A stretch of 64,000 nucleotides of DNA from positions 1 through 64,000 of the forward strand of contig JAEZWF010000018.1 in NCBI GenBank assembly GCA_023420415.1, given 5' to 3'. Below are positions 32,072 through 40,276 of this stretch, one piece after another. Below the pieces are notes generated by a model. It worked only from the letters and a program-made list of their open reading frames with translations. It made no database searches and was not told the DNA's origin. The stretch is from Actinomycetes bacterium. Its GTDB lineage: Bacteria; Actinomycetota; Actinomycetes; Actinomycetales; Dermatophilaceae. Position numbers and translations under genes: made by a program. Position 1 is the stretch's first letter. Every line of letters begins with the position of its first letter.

Positions 32072-32272
32072 GTGAGCCACCTACGGATGAAGCCTCCAGG
32101 TGCGGAGGTGCCGGTCCTGGTCCGGCTGGACGACGGCCGGCTGGTGGAGGGGTCGCTGTGGGCGTGGCAGCTGGTGCTCGGCGGGGAGTGGCGGGCGTGG
32201 GTGCGCGGGCCGGGGTTGGAGCGGGTGGCGTGGCCTGTGGACAGGCTGAGGGAGCGGCCCACGGATCGGTAG
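32072..32272 (+). CDS. Small phage protein next to the left prophage end
   Basis: A 66-residue protein starting at GTG 32072 (or ATG 32087). It reads as a small beta-rich domain (VPVLVRLDDGRLVEGSLWAWQLVLGGEWRAWVRGPG) with a basic tail, resembling short actinophage proteins of unknown function. TACCCT ends seven bases before the GTG, which suggests a leaderless mRNA expressed from the lysogen. It points toward the late operon and ends before a strong terminator. The 197 bp between rnpB and this gene hold no other candidate gene. Confidence 0.55.
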   Translation: MSHLRMKPPGAEVPVLVRLDDGRLVEGSLWAWQLVLGGEWRAWVRGPGLERVAWPVDRLRERPTDR

Positions 32273-32388
32273 CGTGCTACTCGCGGCCGGGCTCACCCAG
32301 TCCTCGCGGTGGCGGGGTGGCATCGGTAGGGAGCCGTGGCGCCTGCCCCGTTCGGGTATCGGCGGGGTGGGTGTCCGCTCAAGTACCG

Positions 32389-32431
32389 GGTGACCGGACC
32401 GGGGCAGCCTTAGAGCCCCGGTCCGGTCACC
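32389..32431. terminator. Perfect 17-bp stem-loop between convergent prophage transcripts
   Basis: Positions 32389-32405 pair perfectly with 32415-32431 around the loop AGCCTTAGA. It lies between the rightward gene at 32072 and the end of the leftward late operon, so it is a probable bidirectional terminator. The 242 bp between 32273 and 32514 hold only this and the next hairpin. Confidence 0.75.
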
Positions 32432-32462
32432 ACGAGCATACGGCGCCCGGGCATGACAAAGT

Positions 32463-32496
32463 CCCCCTTGACGCTCCGCGTGGGAGGTCAAGGGGG
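32463..32496 (-). terminator. Terminator of the leftward late operon
   Basis: CCCCCTTGAC (32463-32472) pairs with GTCAAGGGGG (32487-32496). On the minus strand the stem is followed by ACTTTGT. It lies 18 bp beyond the last leftward gene and is the likely end of late transcription. Confidence 0.75.
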
Positions 32497-32514
32497 CGCT
32501 GTCGTGTGCGGGGA

Positions 32515-32634
32515 TCAGGCCGTCAGTCGGTCCCAGGCGTCAAGTAGGACGCCGATGCCGATGAGCAGCACCGCGGCGAGGCCGAGGACCGCGAGGGCGG
32601 TGAGGATGTGGCGGTCGCGGGCGGTGGTGGGCAT
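32515..32634 (-). CDS. Tiny single-helix membrane protein, lysis region
   Basis: A 39-residue protein: a short polar head (MPTTARDRH), one membrane helix (ILTALAVLGLAAVLLIGIGVLL) and a short tail. Last gene of the late operon, two bases after the stop of the preceding membrane protein. A holin accessory or antiholin role is possible by position. No homologue is recognised by name. Confidence 0.55.
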   Translation of the reverse strand: MPTTARDRHILTALAVLGLAAVLLIGIGVLLDAWDRLTA

Positions 32635-32636
32635 GG

Positions 32637-32741
32637 TCAGCGCCAGCCTCGGAAGACGCGGTCCGCGAACCAGAAGATGCCGACGAAGGCGCCTACAGCA
32701 CCGGACACGAGGGCGAGGAGCGCGATAGCCCAGCCGGGCAT
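32637..32741 (-). CDS. Tiny single-helix membrane protein, lysis region
   Basis: A 34-residue protein that is almost entirely one membrane helix (GWAIALLALVSGAVGAFVGIFWF) ending in a basic RVFRGWR. Its ATG overlaps the stop of the upstream gene (ATGA). Position beside the endolysin suggests a lysis role, but this is inference. Confidence 0.55.
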   Translation of the reverse strand: MPGWAIALLALVSGAVGAFVGIFWFADRVFRGWR

Positions 32742-32947
32742 CAGTCGATCCACTCGATGCGGGTGGCGCCGCCGTGACCGTGGATGGCCTCGACGTCGTC
32801 GATGCCCGGCCAGACCACAGTGGACCGCCGCTCGCCGCGCCACCGGATGACGCACACCCCATCAGGGAACTGCACGCCATCAGCCACGATGCCCGTGCCG
32901 CTGATGCCAGAGACGTCGACGTCGCGCGCGAGCTGGAACCGCCGCAT
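32741..32947 (-). CDS. Small phage protein, paralogue of the gene at 56444
   Basis: A 68-residue soluble protein. From RRFQLARDVDVSG to GATRIEWID it matches most positions of the protein at 56444-56713, including SGTGIVADGV, RWRGERRSTVVW and VEAIHGHGGATRIEW. The fold is probably a small beta-barrel. Proteins of this type are common in actinophages and their function is unknown. Coupled at both ends by 1-4 bp overlaps. Two copies in one prophage, one in the head module and one at the lysis end, are unusual. Confidence 0.75.
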   Translation of the reverse strand: MRRFQLARDVDVSGISGTGIVADGVQFPDGVCVIRWRGERRSTVVWPGIDDVEAIHGHGGATRIEWID

Positions 32948-33384
32948 CAGCCCGTGCCGTCCTCGTAGCCGTCGGAGCCGTAGGTGGCGGCCCGCTTGGA
33001 GTCGCCGGCGTAGGTCTGCGTCGAGGTGGTCGTCGACGTAATGTTCTTCGGCCCGGCCTCGAACGCGGCTTTGACGTCCTTGGGGTCCTCGTCGGGCTCG
33101 TAGAAGTCATCGGCATCGTCAGGGGCGTTGGTGCGGAGCTCGACATCTGCTGGTGCGGTGACAGTGGCGGTCGCCGCCTGTGTCGTGTTGGACGCCGCGA
33201 CGAAGCCGAGGGCGGTGCCGATGGGGGTCAGGACCGCGGCGGCGCCGATGGCCCACTTGGGGACGGTGTCGCCCACGGCGATTGCGTACGTGGCGACGCT
33301 GGACACGGCGAGCCCTGCGGTGCCGTAGGCGAGGTACAGCCAGACGCGGACCTTGGCGGGAATGATTTGGAACGGGTTCGGCAT
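32947..33384 (-). CDS. Putative holin
   Basis: A 145-residue protein. A basic amphipathic start (MPNPFQIIPAKVRVW) is followed by two membrane helices at about 16-36 and 44-64, and a long hydrophilic acidic C-terminus (DDADDFYEPDEDPKDVKAAFE). This layout and its place four bases after the endolysin gene fit an actinophage holin, which forms membrane pores to release the endolysin. Other membrane proteins flank the endolysin, so the true holin could be one of those at 34445 or 34864. Confidence 0.6.
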   Translation of the reverse strand: MPNPFQIIPAKVRVWLYLAYGTAGLAVSSVATYAIAVGDTVPKWAIGAAAVLTPIGTALGFVAASNTTQAATATVTAPADVELRTNAPDDADDFYEPDEDPKDVKAAFEAGPKNITSTTTSTQTYAGDSKRAATYGSDGYEDGTG

Positions 33385-33387
33385 GGC

Positions 33388-34401
33388 TCAGCCCTCCTTG
33401 GTGGGGGTGACGGTGACGTCGCCGGTGATGACGACCGCGTCGGCGTTGGCGGCGTCCACACCGGCCTTGACGGCTGCGGTGATCTGCGCGGGCGTGAGCT
33501 GCTTGGCGGCCACGGCCTTGGTCAGCGCGAGGGTGGCGGCGGCATCACGTGCGGCGGCGGCGGCGAGCTGCTTGGCCTGGTATGCCGTCTTGTTGGCGCT
33601 GTCGATCATCGCGCCGACCTGCACCTTCTTGCCGGTGAGGGTGTTGGTCATGAGGTCGGTGAGTTGCATGTCGTCCTCCTCGGACTGGTTGGGGGGTCCT
33701 GCCTTGAGTCGGGCCGCGACGTCGCCACGGAGCTTGGTGATCGAGTAGGGCTGACCGGAGCGGCCGTTCCCGGCGCCGAGGTCCCACTTGCCTTCGAGGC
33801 TGGTGGTGTTGTGCAAGCCGAGCTCGGCCACGCTGGCGCCCAGACGGTCGAGCAGGGCCGCGGTGGACAGGACCACGGCGTCGTATTGGGCTCGCGGCAT
33901 CTGCTGGGTGCCGTTGGTCTGGACCTCGTTGCCGATGAGCTGGGCGTTGCCGTCGCCGGCGGGGATGGAGCCCAGGGCGCGCATCCGGCCGGCGTGGTTG
34001 GCGCGACCGGCCGCGACGATGGTGGTGACGCCGTCGTAGCCGGTGCTGATCTGGCACAAGGGACCGGGCAGGTCCGGGCGGCCGTTGGTGACGATGCCGA
34101 GCGCGCCGGCCGGGTTGGTGGCCGAGCTGGTCGACCCGGTGTGGTGGACGAGGACGCCGCGGGGGTTGAACGGCCCGGACGACGGCGGGCGGCCGCGGGT
34201 CTCCCACCCTCCGATGACGCGGTACTTCACGCCCCACTTGCGGAAGGCGGCGGTCACCCAGGTGATGGGGCGCTGGCCGGGGCCGACGAGTCCGACGATG
34301 CCGGTGGGGGCGTCGGGATCGAGGGCCTCACACGCATCGAAGTCGTCGACGTCGTCGGGCAGGTTGGCCGGGTCGAGGACTTCCGGCTCGGTTTCAGACA
34401 T
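33388..34401 (-). CDS. Endolysin, N-acetylmuramoyl-L-alanine amidase
   Basis: A 337-residue lysin. Residues about 50-230 form an amidase_2/PGRP-type domain: the zinc ligand block VLVHHTGS, GNEVQTNG, and LHNTTSLEGKWDLG near its end. The remaining C-terminal region is Ala/Lys-rich (about 255-337, ANKTAYQAKQLAAAAARDAAATLALTKAVAAKQL) and probably forms helices for wall binding or multimerisation. It cleaves the amide bond between muramic acid and the stem peptide. AGGAGG precedes ATG 34401. An acidic N-terminal 30 residues precede the domain. Confidence 0.85.
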   Translation of the reverse strand: MSETEPEVLDPANLPDDVDDFDACEALDPDAPTGIVGLVGPGQRPITWVTAAFRKWGVKYRVIGGWETRGRPPSSGPFNPRGVLVHHTGSTSSATNPAGALGIVTNGRPDLPGPLCQISTGYDGVTTIVAAGRANHAGRMRALGSIPAGDGNAQLIGNEVQTNGTQQMPRAQYDAVVLSTAALLDRLGASVAELGLHNTTSLEGKWDLGAGNGRSGQPYSITKLRGDVAARLKAGPPNQSEEDDMQLTDLMTNTLTGKKVQVGAMIDSANKTAYQAKQLAAAAARDAAATLALTKAVAAKQLTPAQITAAVKAGVDAANADAVVITGDVTVTPTKEG

Positions 34402-34444
34402 GGCGGCATGGCCTCCTCGAGGCTGGTGGGGTGTGTGTGTGGGG

Positions 34445-34867
34445 TCAGTCGGGGTCGTCGTACTCGGGCAGCGGCGGCGGGTAGTGGTTCTGGCGCACCT
34501 CGGCCCAGTGCTCGTGCAGTTCGCGGCCGAACTGCGCCCACGCGTGCAGCACGGTGCGCAGGGCGTTGATGCGACGGTCCTGGTCGGCGGAGTGGTTGCG
34601 CTCGGTATCAAGGTCTCGGGCGAGGCCGTCGACCTTGGCGCGCAGTTCGGTCATCTCGGCGGTCGCCTTGTCGGCGGTGCGTTTGGCATCCTCGGCGATG
34701 ACCTGCCACGACTTGACCGCCTCTGTCAGCAGGGTGGCCCCGGTGGTGACGCCTGCGGTTTCGGTGCTGGACTTTCGCTGGACCCGTGCGACCCATACGC
34801 CGCTGATGATGGTGACGATGCCGCCGAGCACTCCCCCGACCGCGCCAAGGACCTCGGTGGCTGTCAC
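34445..34867 (-). CDS. Membrane-anchored coiled-coil phage protein
   Basis: A 140-residue protein with one N-terminal membrane helix (VLGAVGGVLGGIVTIISGVWVA), then a long coiled coil (AVKSWQVIAEDAKRTADKATAEMTELRAKVDGLARDLDTERN) and a Pro-rich tail (PPPLPEYDDPD). It lies between a polytopic membrane protein and the endolysin. A spanin-like or holin-partner function is possible; siphoviruses of actinobacteria often encode such proteins here. GTG 34867 overlaps the upstream stop (GTGA). Confidence 0.65.
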   Translation of the reverse strand: MTATEVLGAVGGVLGGIVTIISGVWVARVQRKSSTETAGVTTGATLLTEAVKSWQVIAEDAKRTADKATAEMTELRAKVDGLARDLDTERNHSADQDRRINALRTVLHAWAQFGRELHEHWAEVRQNHYPPPLPEYDDPD

Positions 34868-35313
34868 CGCGGTCCGCCCCGGTCCGTCCGCTCGAGGACG
34901 TGCCGTAGGTCGTCGATGGTGGTGTCGTCTCGCTCGGAGGCGATGTAGATGACGAGCAGGACCATGACGGCGTGGATGGCTGCGGAGTACCAGCCGGCCG
35001 GGTAGCCGGGTGGGTCGCCGGGGATGAGGGAGACGACCCACCCAGTGGCGTAGGACAGGACGCGCAACATCGGCATGAAGACCAGTGCGCCCATCGCGAG
35101 CGGGCGCAGTGGGCGGTGCCACACCGCGAGGAGTGCCGCTGCGGCCGATGCGAACCACAGGCCGCCGCGGACGTCTTGGGGGATGAGGAGGTGCCACGCC
35201 CCGTTGGGGGCGGAGGAGACGCGCTCGAACACGCCGCGGCCGACGAGTCCCCAGATGAGGGCGCAGAGCAGTAGCCCCCAGCCTTTGCGGTCGATGTGCA
35301 ACCTGCGGATCAC
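34864..35313 (-). CDS. Polytopic phage membrane protein, holin candidate
   Basis: A 149-residue protein with about four membrane helices (near residues 12-27, 48-64, 72-92 and 106-124), ending in a polar tail (SERDDTTIDDLRHVLERTDRGG). GGGAGG lies six bases before GTG 35313. It is part of the lysis region beside the endolysin and could act as holin or as an exclusion protein. I do not recognise a named family. Confidence 0.65.
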   Translation of the reverse strand: MIRRLHIDRKGWGLLLCALIWGLVGRGVFERVSSAPNGAWHLLIPQDVRGGLWFASAAAALLAVWHRPLRPLAMGALVFMPMLRVLSYATGWVVSLIPGDPPGYPAGWYSAAIHAVMVLLVIYIASERDDTTIDDLRHVLERTDRGGPR

Positions 35314-35336
35314 GGCGCCTCCCTGCGAGGTGGTGG

Positions 35337-35504
35337 TCAGTCGCGGATGGTGAACGGGTACGGGTCCGGCTTGGCACGCAGCGAGCGCACGAGGTTGGTC
35401 CACGACGAGGCGGAGGCGTGCTTGCGCACCAGCGCGAGCACCCGGTCGGACTCGTCCTGCGTGACCGGCTTGGGCTCTTGGGTGAGGCTGGCGAGGATGG
35501 GCAT
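35337..35504 (-). CDS. Small phage protein
   Basis: A 55-residue soluble protein with one amphipathic helix (DESDRVLALVRKHASASSWTNLVRSL) and an aromatic end (PYPFTIRD). Its ATG lies one base after the stop of the large tail protein, so it is translated with it. Function unknown; small proteins at this place sometimes assist fibre assembly. Confidence 0.55.
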   Translation of the reverse strand: MPILASLTQEPKPVTQDESDRVLALVRKHASASSWTNLVRSLRAKPDPYPFTIRD

Positions 35505-35505
35505 T

Positions 35506-36954
35506 TCAGGCCCCGTTCCAGGTGGCGGTCACGCGGCACCGGCCCCAGGGGATGTTGGACAGGCCGGCGTAGTCCTTGACGATCCCGACCCCGGCATACT
35601 CGGCGGAGTTGGGCACCCACCCGGCGGTCGACTTGGTGGCCGTCTTGGGCAGCTCGGCGAGCAGCGCGACGCCCGTCGGCCCGGCTGGTGGCGGCGCGCC
35701 GCCGTTGTCGATGCAGTACGCCCCGTACTTCTGCAAACATTTGGCGACCATCCGCTCGTACGGGCGCAGCGCCGTGTCGGCGTCCACGTCATAGGTGGGG
35801 TCGAGCTGGATGCGGGCGCCTTCGAGGATGGTCGAGGCGGCGGCCACTCCGCGGAGGTTGGACCCGTCGGATCGGGTTGCGGGGAAGCGGTGGTATGCCG
35901 GGTCGGTCGTCTTGCCGGCGGGCACGAGGGTGGCGATGTCGGTGCTGAACACGAGGGCGTGGTCGATGCGCCCCTTGGCGCAGTCGGCTTGTGTGAGCAG
36001 CCCTGCGGCGCGGGCGAATCCGGCGCCGGTCGCGTTGCCGCCCGGATTGGCGGTGATGACGTCTCCGGTGGGGTCGGAGATGCCGCCCCACTGGCACACC
36101 GGGCTCGATCCGGACAGGTCCATCTTCCAGAAGTCATAGTGGGTGGTGCCGTCGATGACGACGAGGTGCCCGTCGGCGGAGGGGATGGTCAGCCACGACA
36201 TGTCGATCGGGATTTGCCTGCCAGCAAAGGGATTTGGCCCCCACGTGTCGGGGTCGGTGCCGCCTACGGCGTGGGTGGGCACGATCGTCCACCGGGGTGT
36301 GGCCGGGGTGGCGGTGTAGACCGGGGTCCCGTACTCGCCGGCGTTGATGAACTTCGCGCCGGCCGACAAGGCGGTGACGATCGCGGCCGAGTTGGGGTCG
36401 AGCGTTGGGTTGGCCGGGATGGGGGCGTTGATCGGGGAGGCGGGCGACCACAGGACGGTGCGGGGGACCTGCACGATCCGGGTCGGCTTCCATGCCTTGG
36501 TGGCGTAGTCCTGGAACCAGACGAGGCACGGCGGGGTGGTGACGGTGAAGGTGCGCTCCGGGCCGGGCACCCCGGCTTTGACGCCGCGCACCCCGATGAC
36601 GCTGGTGGCCCCGGACATGGTTGCGGGGGCCGGGAACGTCATGGTGGCGCCAGACCCGGTGAACTGGACGGGTGTGCCGGACACGACCCGCCACGTGTAG
36701 GTGTCGGGGGTGGGGGAACCGGGGGTGAGGGTGGCCGTGACGGTGATCGTCTCGACGGGCTCGCGCGTCAGGTCCGGCAGGGGGTTGAGGGTGGCCACGG
36801 CCCCGCCCGCCCCGGTGAGGCGGTGCAGGCGCACCTTCGTCGCGGCAGGCTGCACCGCAGACCCGCCGACGGTGAGCCGGTGCAGCCGCACCTTCGTCGC
36901 CGGGGGCGGGGGCGGGCTGTCCCCGGTGAGCCGGTGTAGGCGGACAGTGGTCAC
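35506..36954 (-). CDS. Phage tail-associated protein with triplicated VRLHRLT motif
   Basis: A 482-residue protein. Residues 4-48 hold three copies of VRLHRLT(G) separated by Pro- or Gly-rich linkers. Residues about 60-145 resemble an Ig-like domain (ETITVTATLTPGSPTPDTYTWRVVSG). The remaining 330 residues form a compact domain with SWLTIPSADGHLVVIDGTTHYDFWKMD, GRIDHALVFSTDI and KYGAYCIDNGG. That resembles a domain found in secreted soil-bacterial proteins, from memory; no family name is offered. It follows two other large adhesin-like genes and is probably a receptor-binding or glycan-degrading tail component. The GTG start overlaps the upstream stop. Confidence 0.7.
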   Translation of the reverse strand: MTTVRLHRLTGDSPPPPPATKVRLHRLTVGGSAVQPAATKVRLHRLTGAGGAVATLNPLPDLTREPVETITVTATLTPGSPTPDTYTWRVVSGTPVQFTGSGATMTFPAPATMSGATSVIGVRGVKAGVPGPERTFTVTTPPCLVWFQDYATKAWKPTRIVQVPRTVLWSPASPINAPIPANPTLDPNSAAIVTALSAGAKFINAGEYGTPVYTATPATPRWTIVPTHAVGGTDPDTWGPNPFAGRQIPIDMSWLTIPSADGHLVVIDGTTHYDFWKMDLSGSSPVCQWGGISDPTGDVITANPGGNATGAGFARAAGLLTQADCAKGRIDHALVFSTDIATLVPAGKTTDPAYHRFPATRSDGSNLRGVAAASTILEGARIQLDPTYDVDADTALRPYERMVAKCLQKYGAYCIDNGGAPPPAGPTGVALLAELPKTATKSTAGWVPNSAEYAGVGIVKDYAGLSNIPWGRCRVTATWNGA

Positions 36955-38297
36955 GACGTGGACCCGACGAACTCGATCCACAGGGCGCCGGGGTCGGCGA
37001 TGGCGCCGGGGTTGGTGACGGTGACGGTCTGGTCCGCCGGGGACGTCGTGGGGTCAGTCAGCGTCCACTCCTGCCGCAGCGTGGTGCCGTCGTAGAGCCG
37101 CAGCTTGGTCTTGGCTGGGCCGCTGTCGGACTTGGACTGGCGCGGGGTGAAGGTCAGCGGGTCGCGGGGGGTGGACGGGGTGAGCCGGAACCGCTCGCTA
37201 GTCGCAGTGGCGACGAGCACCGGGGACTCGATGAGTGTGGCGTCGTCGGCGTCGGCGAGGGTGCCACCATCGGTGGTGCCGCCGGTGCGGGTCCACGCGT
37301 CAGTGGTGGTGCCGTCCATCGGCAGCGTGGTGAGGGCGCCGTCGGTGGGCACCCGCACCTCAGTGGTGGCGGTGGCGGTGGCTCCCTGGTTGTCGGTGAC
37401 GGTGCAGCGCAGGATGTAGAGGTTGCCCTTGGCGCCTGCGGTCAAGGAGGCGCCTGCGGTGGATGCCCCGGTGATCGCCGGCCCGCCCGAGGTGGGGTAC
37501 ACGTAGGTCCAGGCGTAGGACGCGATGGACCCATCAGGGTCGGATGCGGTCGCGGTCAGGTTGACTGTCGCACCGGCCGCGACGTTCTGCACGGGGGAGA
37601 CGGTGATCGTGGGGGCGGCGTTGACGACCGGGCCGAGGAAGTCGCTGACCTCGTCGGTGACGGTGGGGCTGTCGAGCCAGTACGGGTTGGTGAAGGAGGC
37701 GTTGGCGTTGACGTTGCCGAACACGCAGGTGGCGATCTGGGCGGTGCCCATGTTCGCGGTCGTGGTGTTGGTGTACGTCTCCAGCGGGGTGGTGGAGTCC
37801 CCGGCGTAGACCGCGAACTTCAGCTTGCCGGTCCCGGCCGCGCCGATCTCGACATACACCTCCCACCGCAGCCACGTGTTGGCGGGCAAGGTGCTGGCGG
37901 GTGACCAGAGGGTGGCGGACGAGTCGCGGACGCTGATCTTGTTGTCAGCCCCGGCGTAGATCGCGCACACCCGCGCCCCGGAGGTGTTGGTGATGGAGAT
38001 CAGCGGCGTGCCTGCTGTCCATGCGGCAGAGAACCGGAAGTAGCCGCGTGCTGCGAGCCGGGTCGCGTTGAACGACTGGCCCCCGGTGCCGCCGTACTGG
38101 ACGTTCAGTGACGCCGACCCACCCGGCAGCAGCTTGATCGAGGACGACCCGTGCATGAACTGCGAGGTGTCATAGGTGATCGCACCGCCGGAGCCGATGC
38201 CGACATAGTCGAACGCGGTCTGCCCGGCGCCACCACTGTTGCTGGTGGACAGGGTTGTCCCGGCGGCGACGCCCTCAAAGCCGTTGCTCTTTCTCAC
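36951..38297 (-). CDS. Tail fibre/adhesin with LamG-like and PKD-like domains
   Basis: A 448-residue virion protein. Residues about 45-205 read as a concanavalin/LamG-like jelly roll (FMHGSSSIKLLPGG, RGYFRFSAAW, WLRWEVYVEIG). Residues about 225-315 are a PKD/Ig-like domain (APTITVSPVQNVAAGATVNLTATASDPDGSIASYAW). A third beta-rich domain ends the protein. Such proteins bind host surface glycans. It lies between the beta-helix protein and the VRLHRLT-repeat protein in the receptor-binding cluster. Confidence 0.75.
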   Translation of the reverse strand: MRKSNGFEGVAAGTTLSTSNSGGAGQTAFDYVGIGSGGAITYDTSQFMHGSSSIKLLPGGSASLNVQYGGTGGQSFNATRLAARGYFRFSAAWTAGTPLISITNTSGARVCAIYAGADNKISVRDSSATLWSPASTLPANTWLRWEVYVEIGAAGTGKLKFAVYAGDSTTPLETYTNTTTANMGTAQIATCVFGNVNANASFTNPYWLDSPTVTDEVSDFLGPVVNAAPTITVSPVQNVAAGATVNLTATASDPDGSIASYAWTYVYPTSGGPAITGASTAGASLTAGAKGNLYILRCTVTDNQGATATATTEVRVPTDGALTTLPMDGTTTDAWTRTGGTTDGGTLADADDATLIESPVLVATATSERFRLTPSTPRDPLTFTPRQSKSDSGPAKTKLRLYDGTTLRQEWTLTDPTTSPADQTVTVTNPGAIADPGALWIEFVGSTS

Positions 38298-38314
38298 GAT
38301 TCAGCCTCCAAGGC

Positions 38315-40276
38315 TCACGCCGGGTCCGGCGGGTTGGTCGGGGTCGGGGGGAGCGGCGCGTCAGCCCAGAAGCACCCGATGCGCTTGGTGCCGGCAGTCT
38401 TGCCCAGCAGCGCCGCAATGTCGGCAGGCAGCCCTTGCGCGCCGACGTCGGCGGTGGACTGGTTGCTCAGCGTCTTGGACGCCGTCAGCGGCGACGAGGC
38501 TGAGAACGTCGAAGCCTTCTCCAGCGGTGTGCTGGCTTGCAGCACGCCCAACGAGTAGAAGACCTGGACGCCGGAGCCCTTGGTGGTGATGTCCGGCGTG
38601 AAGTACGGGTACGTCGGATTCGTGGCCCAGGAGTAGACGTTGCCGCCGGACTTGATCCCGAACGCGGCCAGCAGCCGCCCGCCTCCGGTGTTGCGTTCGA
38701 GGTCGTCGATCGCCAGCCCGGAGTACACACCCGACCCGATCCCGGCGATGACGTTGTTGAAGTACTCCACGTCTTGGATCAACCACTTGTTGGCCGCGTT
38801 GTCATAGAACGAAGCGGGCTGGCGCGGGTCGGACCCGTACCCGGTGGAGGCGGGGTCGCGGCGGAAGTCCTGGATGAACTGCACGACCTTGCGTCGGGCG
38901 TTGGCCATGTTCGGCAACGGCATGTACTCCGTGCCGCACCCGATGACGGTGTTGTTGTAGACGCGCGCCCGGTTGGTGTTGTGCACGTACAGCGGCGTGC
39001 GGCCGGTGTTGAGGATCAGGTTGTCGAACACGTCGCAACCGCCGGACAGCTCGTACTGGATGCCGTCGCGGGTGTTGTCCTGCAAAAGGTTTGAGTACAC
39101 CCGCAGCCCGTAGACGGACATGTCGGTCCACACGCCGTGCTTGCCGTTGCGCATGATGTTGCGGCGGATCGTGCCCCGGTCGGCGGTGGCTCGCTGGTGC
39201 CGGGTGACCTTGATCGCGCCGGAGCCGGGAGCATCCCAGTTCCATCCGCCGCGGCACGTGTCGTCGAAGATGTTGTCCTCGACGAGCAGGTCATAGGAGC
39301 CGTTGGTCTGTAGGGCGGTGTTGGAGATGCGGCGGATCGTGTTGCGCCGCAGTGTGAGCCGGTCGGAGTAGGTGTCGGCGTGGATCGCGAACGCCGCCAT
39401 GTCCTCGAGGTGGCAGTGCTCGGCGGTGAAGTCGGCGCCCTCGACGTACAGCGCACCGAATGACGGCATCGTGGTCGCGAACCGGCGAATCCCTACGCCC
39501 CGCAACGTGAACCCTGCGCCCTTGACGGTCAGCACCTTGGTGCGTGCGGCGTACCGCACCGCCTTGCCGGCCGGGTTGGTGCCGATCCATACCTTGGTCG
39601 CGGCGAACCACTTCCCGGTGCCAGTCATGGCGCCTTCGACGAAGAACTTCCCCGCCGTCACGGCGGCCTTGGACGTGACCTGCTCCTGCTGCACGCCGTC
39701 GACGAAGATCATGTCCGGCCAGCACGCTTGCGGGTAGGCAGGGTCCACCCACGCCCACCCGTCGATGCGGGGGTCATCGTCGGCCCCATTGACGAAGGAG
39801 GGGGAGCGGTTGAACACGCGGTCGTACGGCGCCCACCAAGCCCCGTCCTGCGCGGTCCACGCACCGGCCGCGAAAGCCTCGGACCCATCGAGCCACACGA
39901 TCTCGCCGGGATAGTTCTGCACGCTCACCCCTGCCGGGGTGACCAGGTGCCCCGCGGGAAGCTGGGAGTTCTGGGTGTCCTGCCCGACCCGGTGCACGCC
40001 CTGACGCATCACGATCGTGCCGCCCGCGGACACCCGCGACAGCGCAGCACCCAGCGTTGCAAGCGGTTGCGCGAGCGTGCCGGGTGCGGTGTCCGACCCG
40101 GTCGGGGCGACGTACAGGGCCGCGTTCGGTGGGGTGTAGATCGCAGACCCGATCAGCGCCGCCCCAGCATCCGCCACGGGTGAGGTCTTCGGCGGCCGCC
40201 CCGGCAGGGTGGGCCGTCCGGGCGCGACCCAGTCACCTGCTCGCAGCAGGTAGGGGACGCCGGGGATGACACTCAT
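38315..40276 (-). CDS. Right-handed beta-helix tail spike, putative depolymerase
   Basis: A 653-residue protein. After an N-terminal virion-attachment region, GSDTAPGTLAQPLATLGAALSRVSAGGTIVMRQGVHRV is the typical entry to a pectate-lyase-like parallel beta-helix. Helix turns continue to about residue 480 (RRNTIRRISNTALQTNGSYDLLVEDNIFDD, VYNNTVIGCG). Such spikes bind and often cleave capsule or cell-wall polysaccharide. Catalytic residues cannot be assigned by eye. One base separates it from the preceding tail gene, so the fibre genes form one unit. Confidence 0.8.
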   Translation of the reverse strand: MSVIPGVPYLLRAGDWVAPGRPTLPGRPPKTSPVADAGAALIGSAIYTPPNAALYVAPTGSDTAPGTLAQPLATLGAALSRVSAGGTIVMRQGVHRVGQDTQNSQLPAGHLVTPAGVSVQNYPGEIVWLDGSEAFAAGAWTAQDGAWWAPYDRVFNRSPSFVNGADDDPRIDGWAWVDPAYPQACWPDMIFVDGVQQEQVTSKAAVTAGKFFVEGAMTGTGKWFAATKVWIGTNPAGKAVRYAARTKVLTVKGAGFTLRGVGIRRFATTMPSFGALYVEGADFTAEHCHLEDMAAFAIHADTYSDRLTLRRNTIRRISNTALQTNGSYDLLVEDNIFDDTCRGGWNWDAPGSGAIKVTRHQRATADRGTIRRNIMRNGKHGVWTDMSVYGLRVYSNLLQDNTRDGIQYELSGGCDVFDNLILNTGRTPLYVHNTNRARVYNNTVIGCGTEYMPLPNMANARRKVVQFIQDFRRDPASTGYGSDPRQPASFYDNAANKWLIQDVEYFNNVIAGIGSGVYSGLAIDDLERNTGGGRLLAAFGIKSGGNVYSWATNPTYPYFTPDITTKGSGVQVFYSLGVLQASTPLEKASTFSASSPLTASKTLSNQSTADVGAQGLPADIAALLGKTAGTKRIGCFWADAPLPPTPTNPPDPA

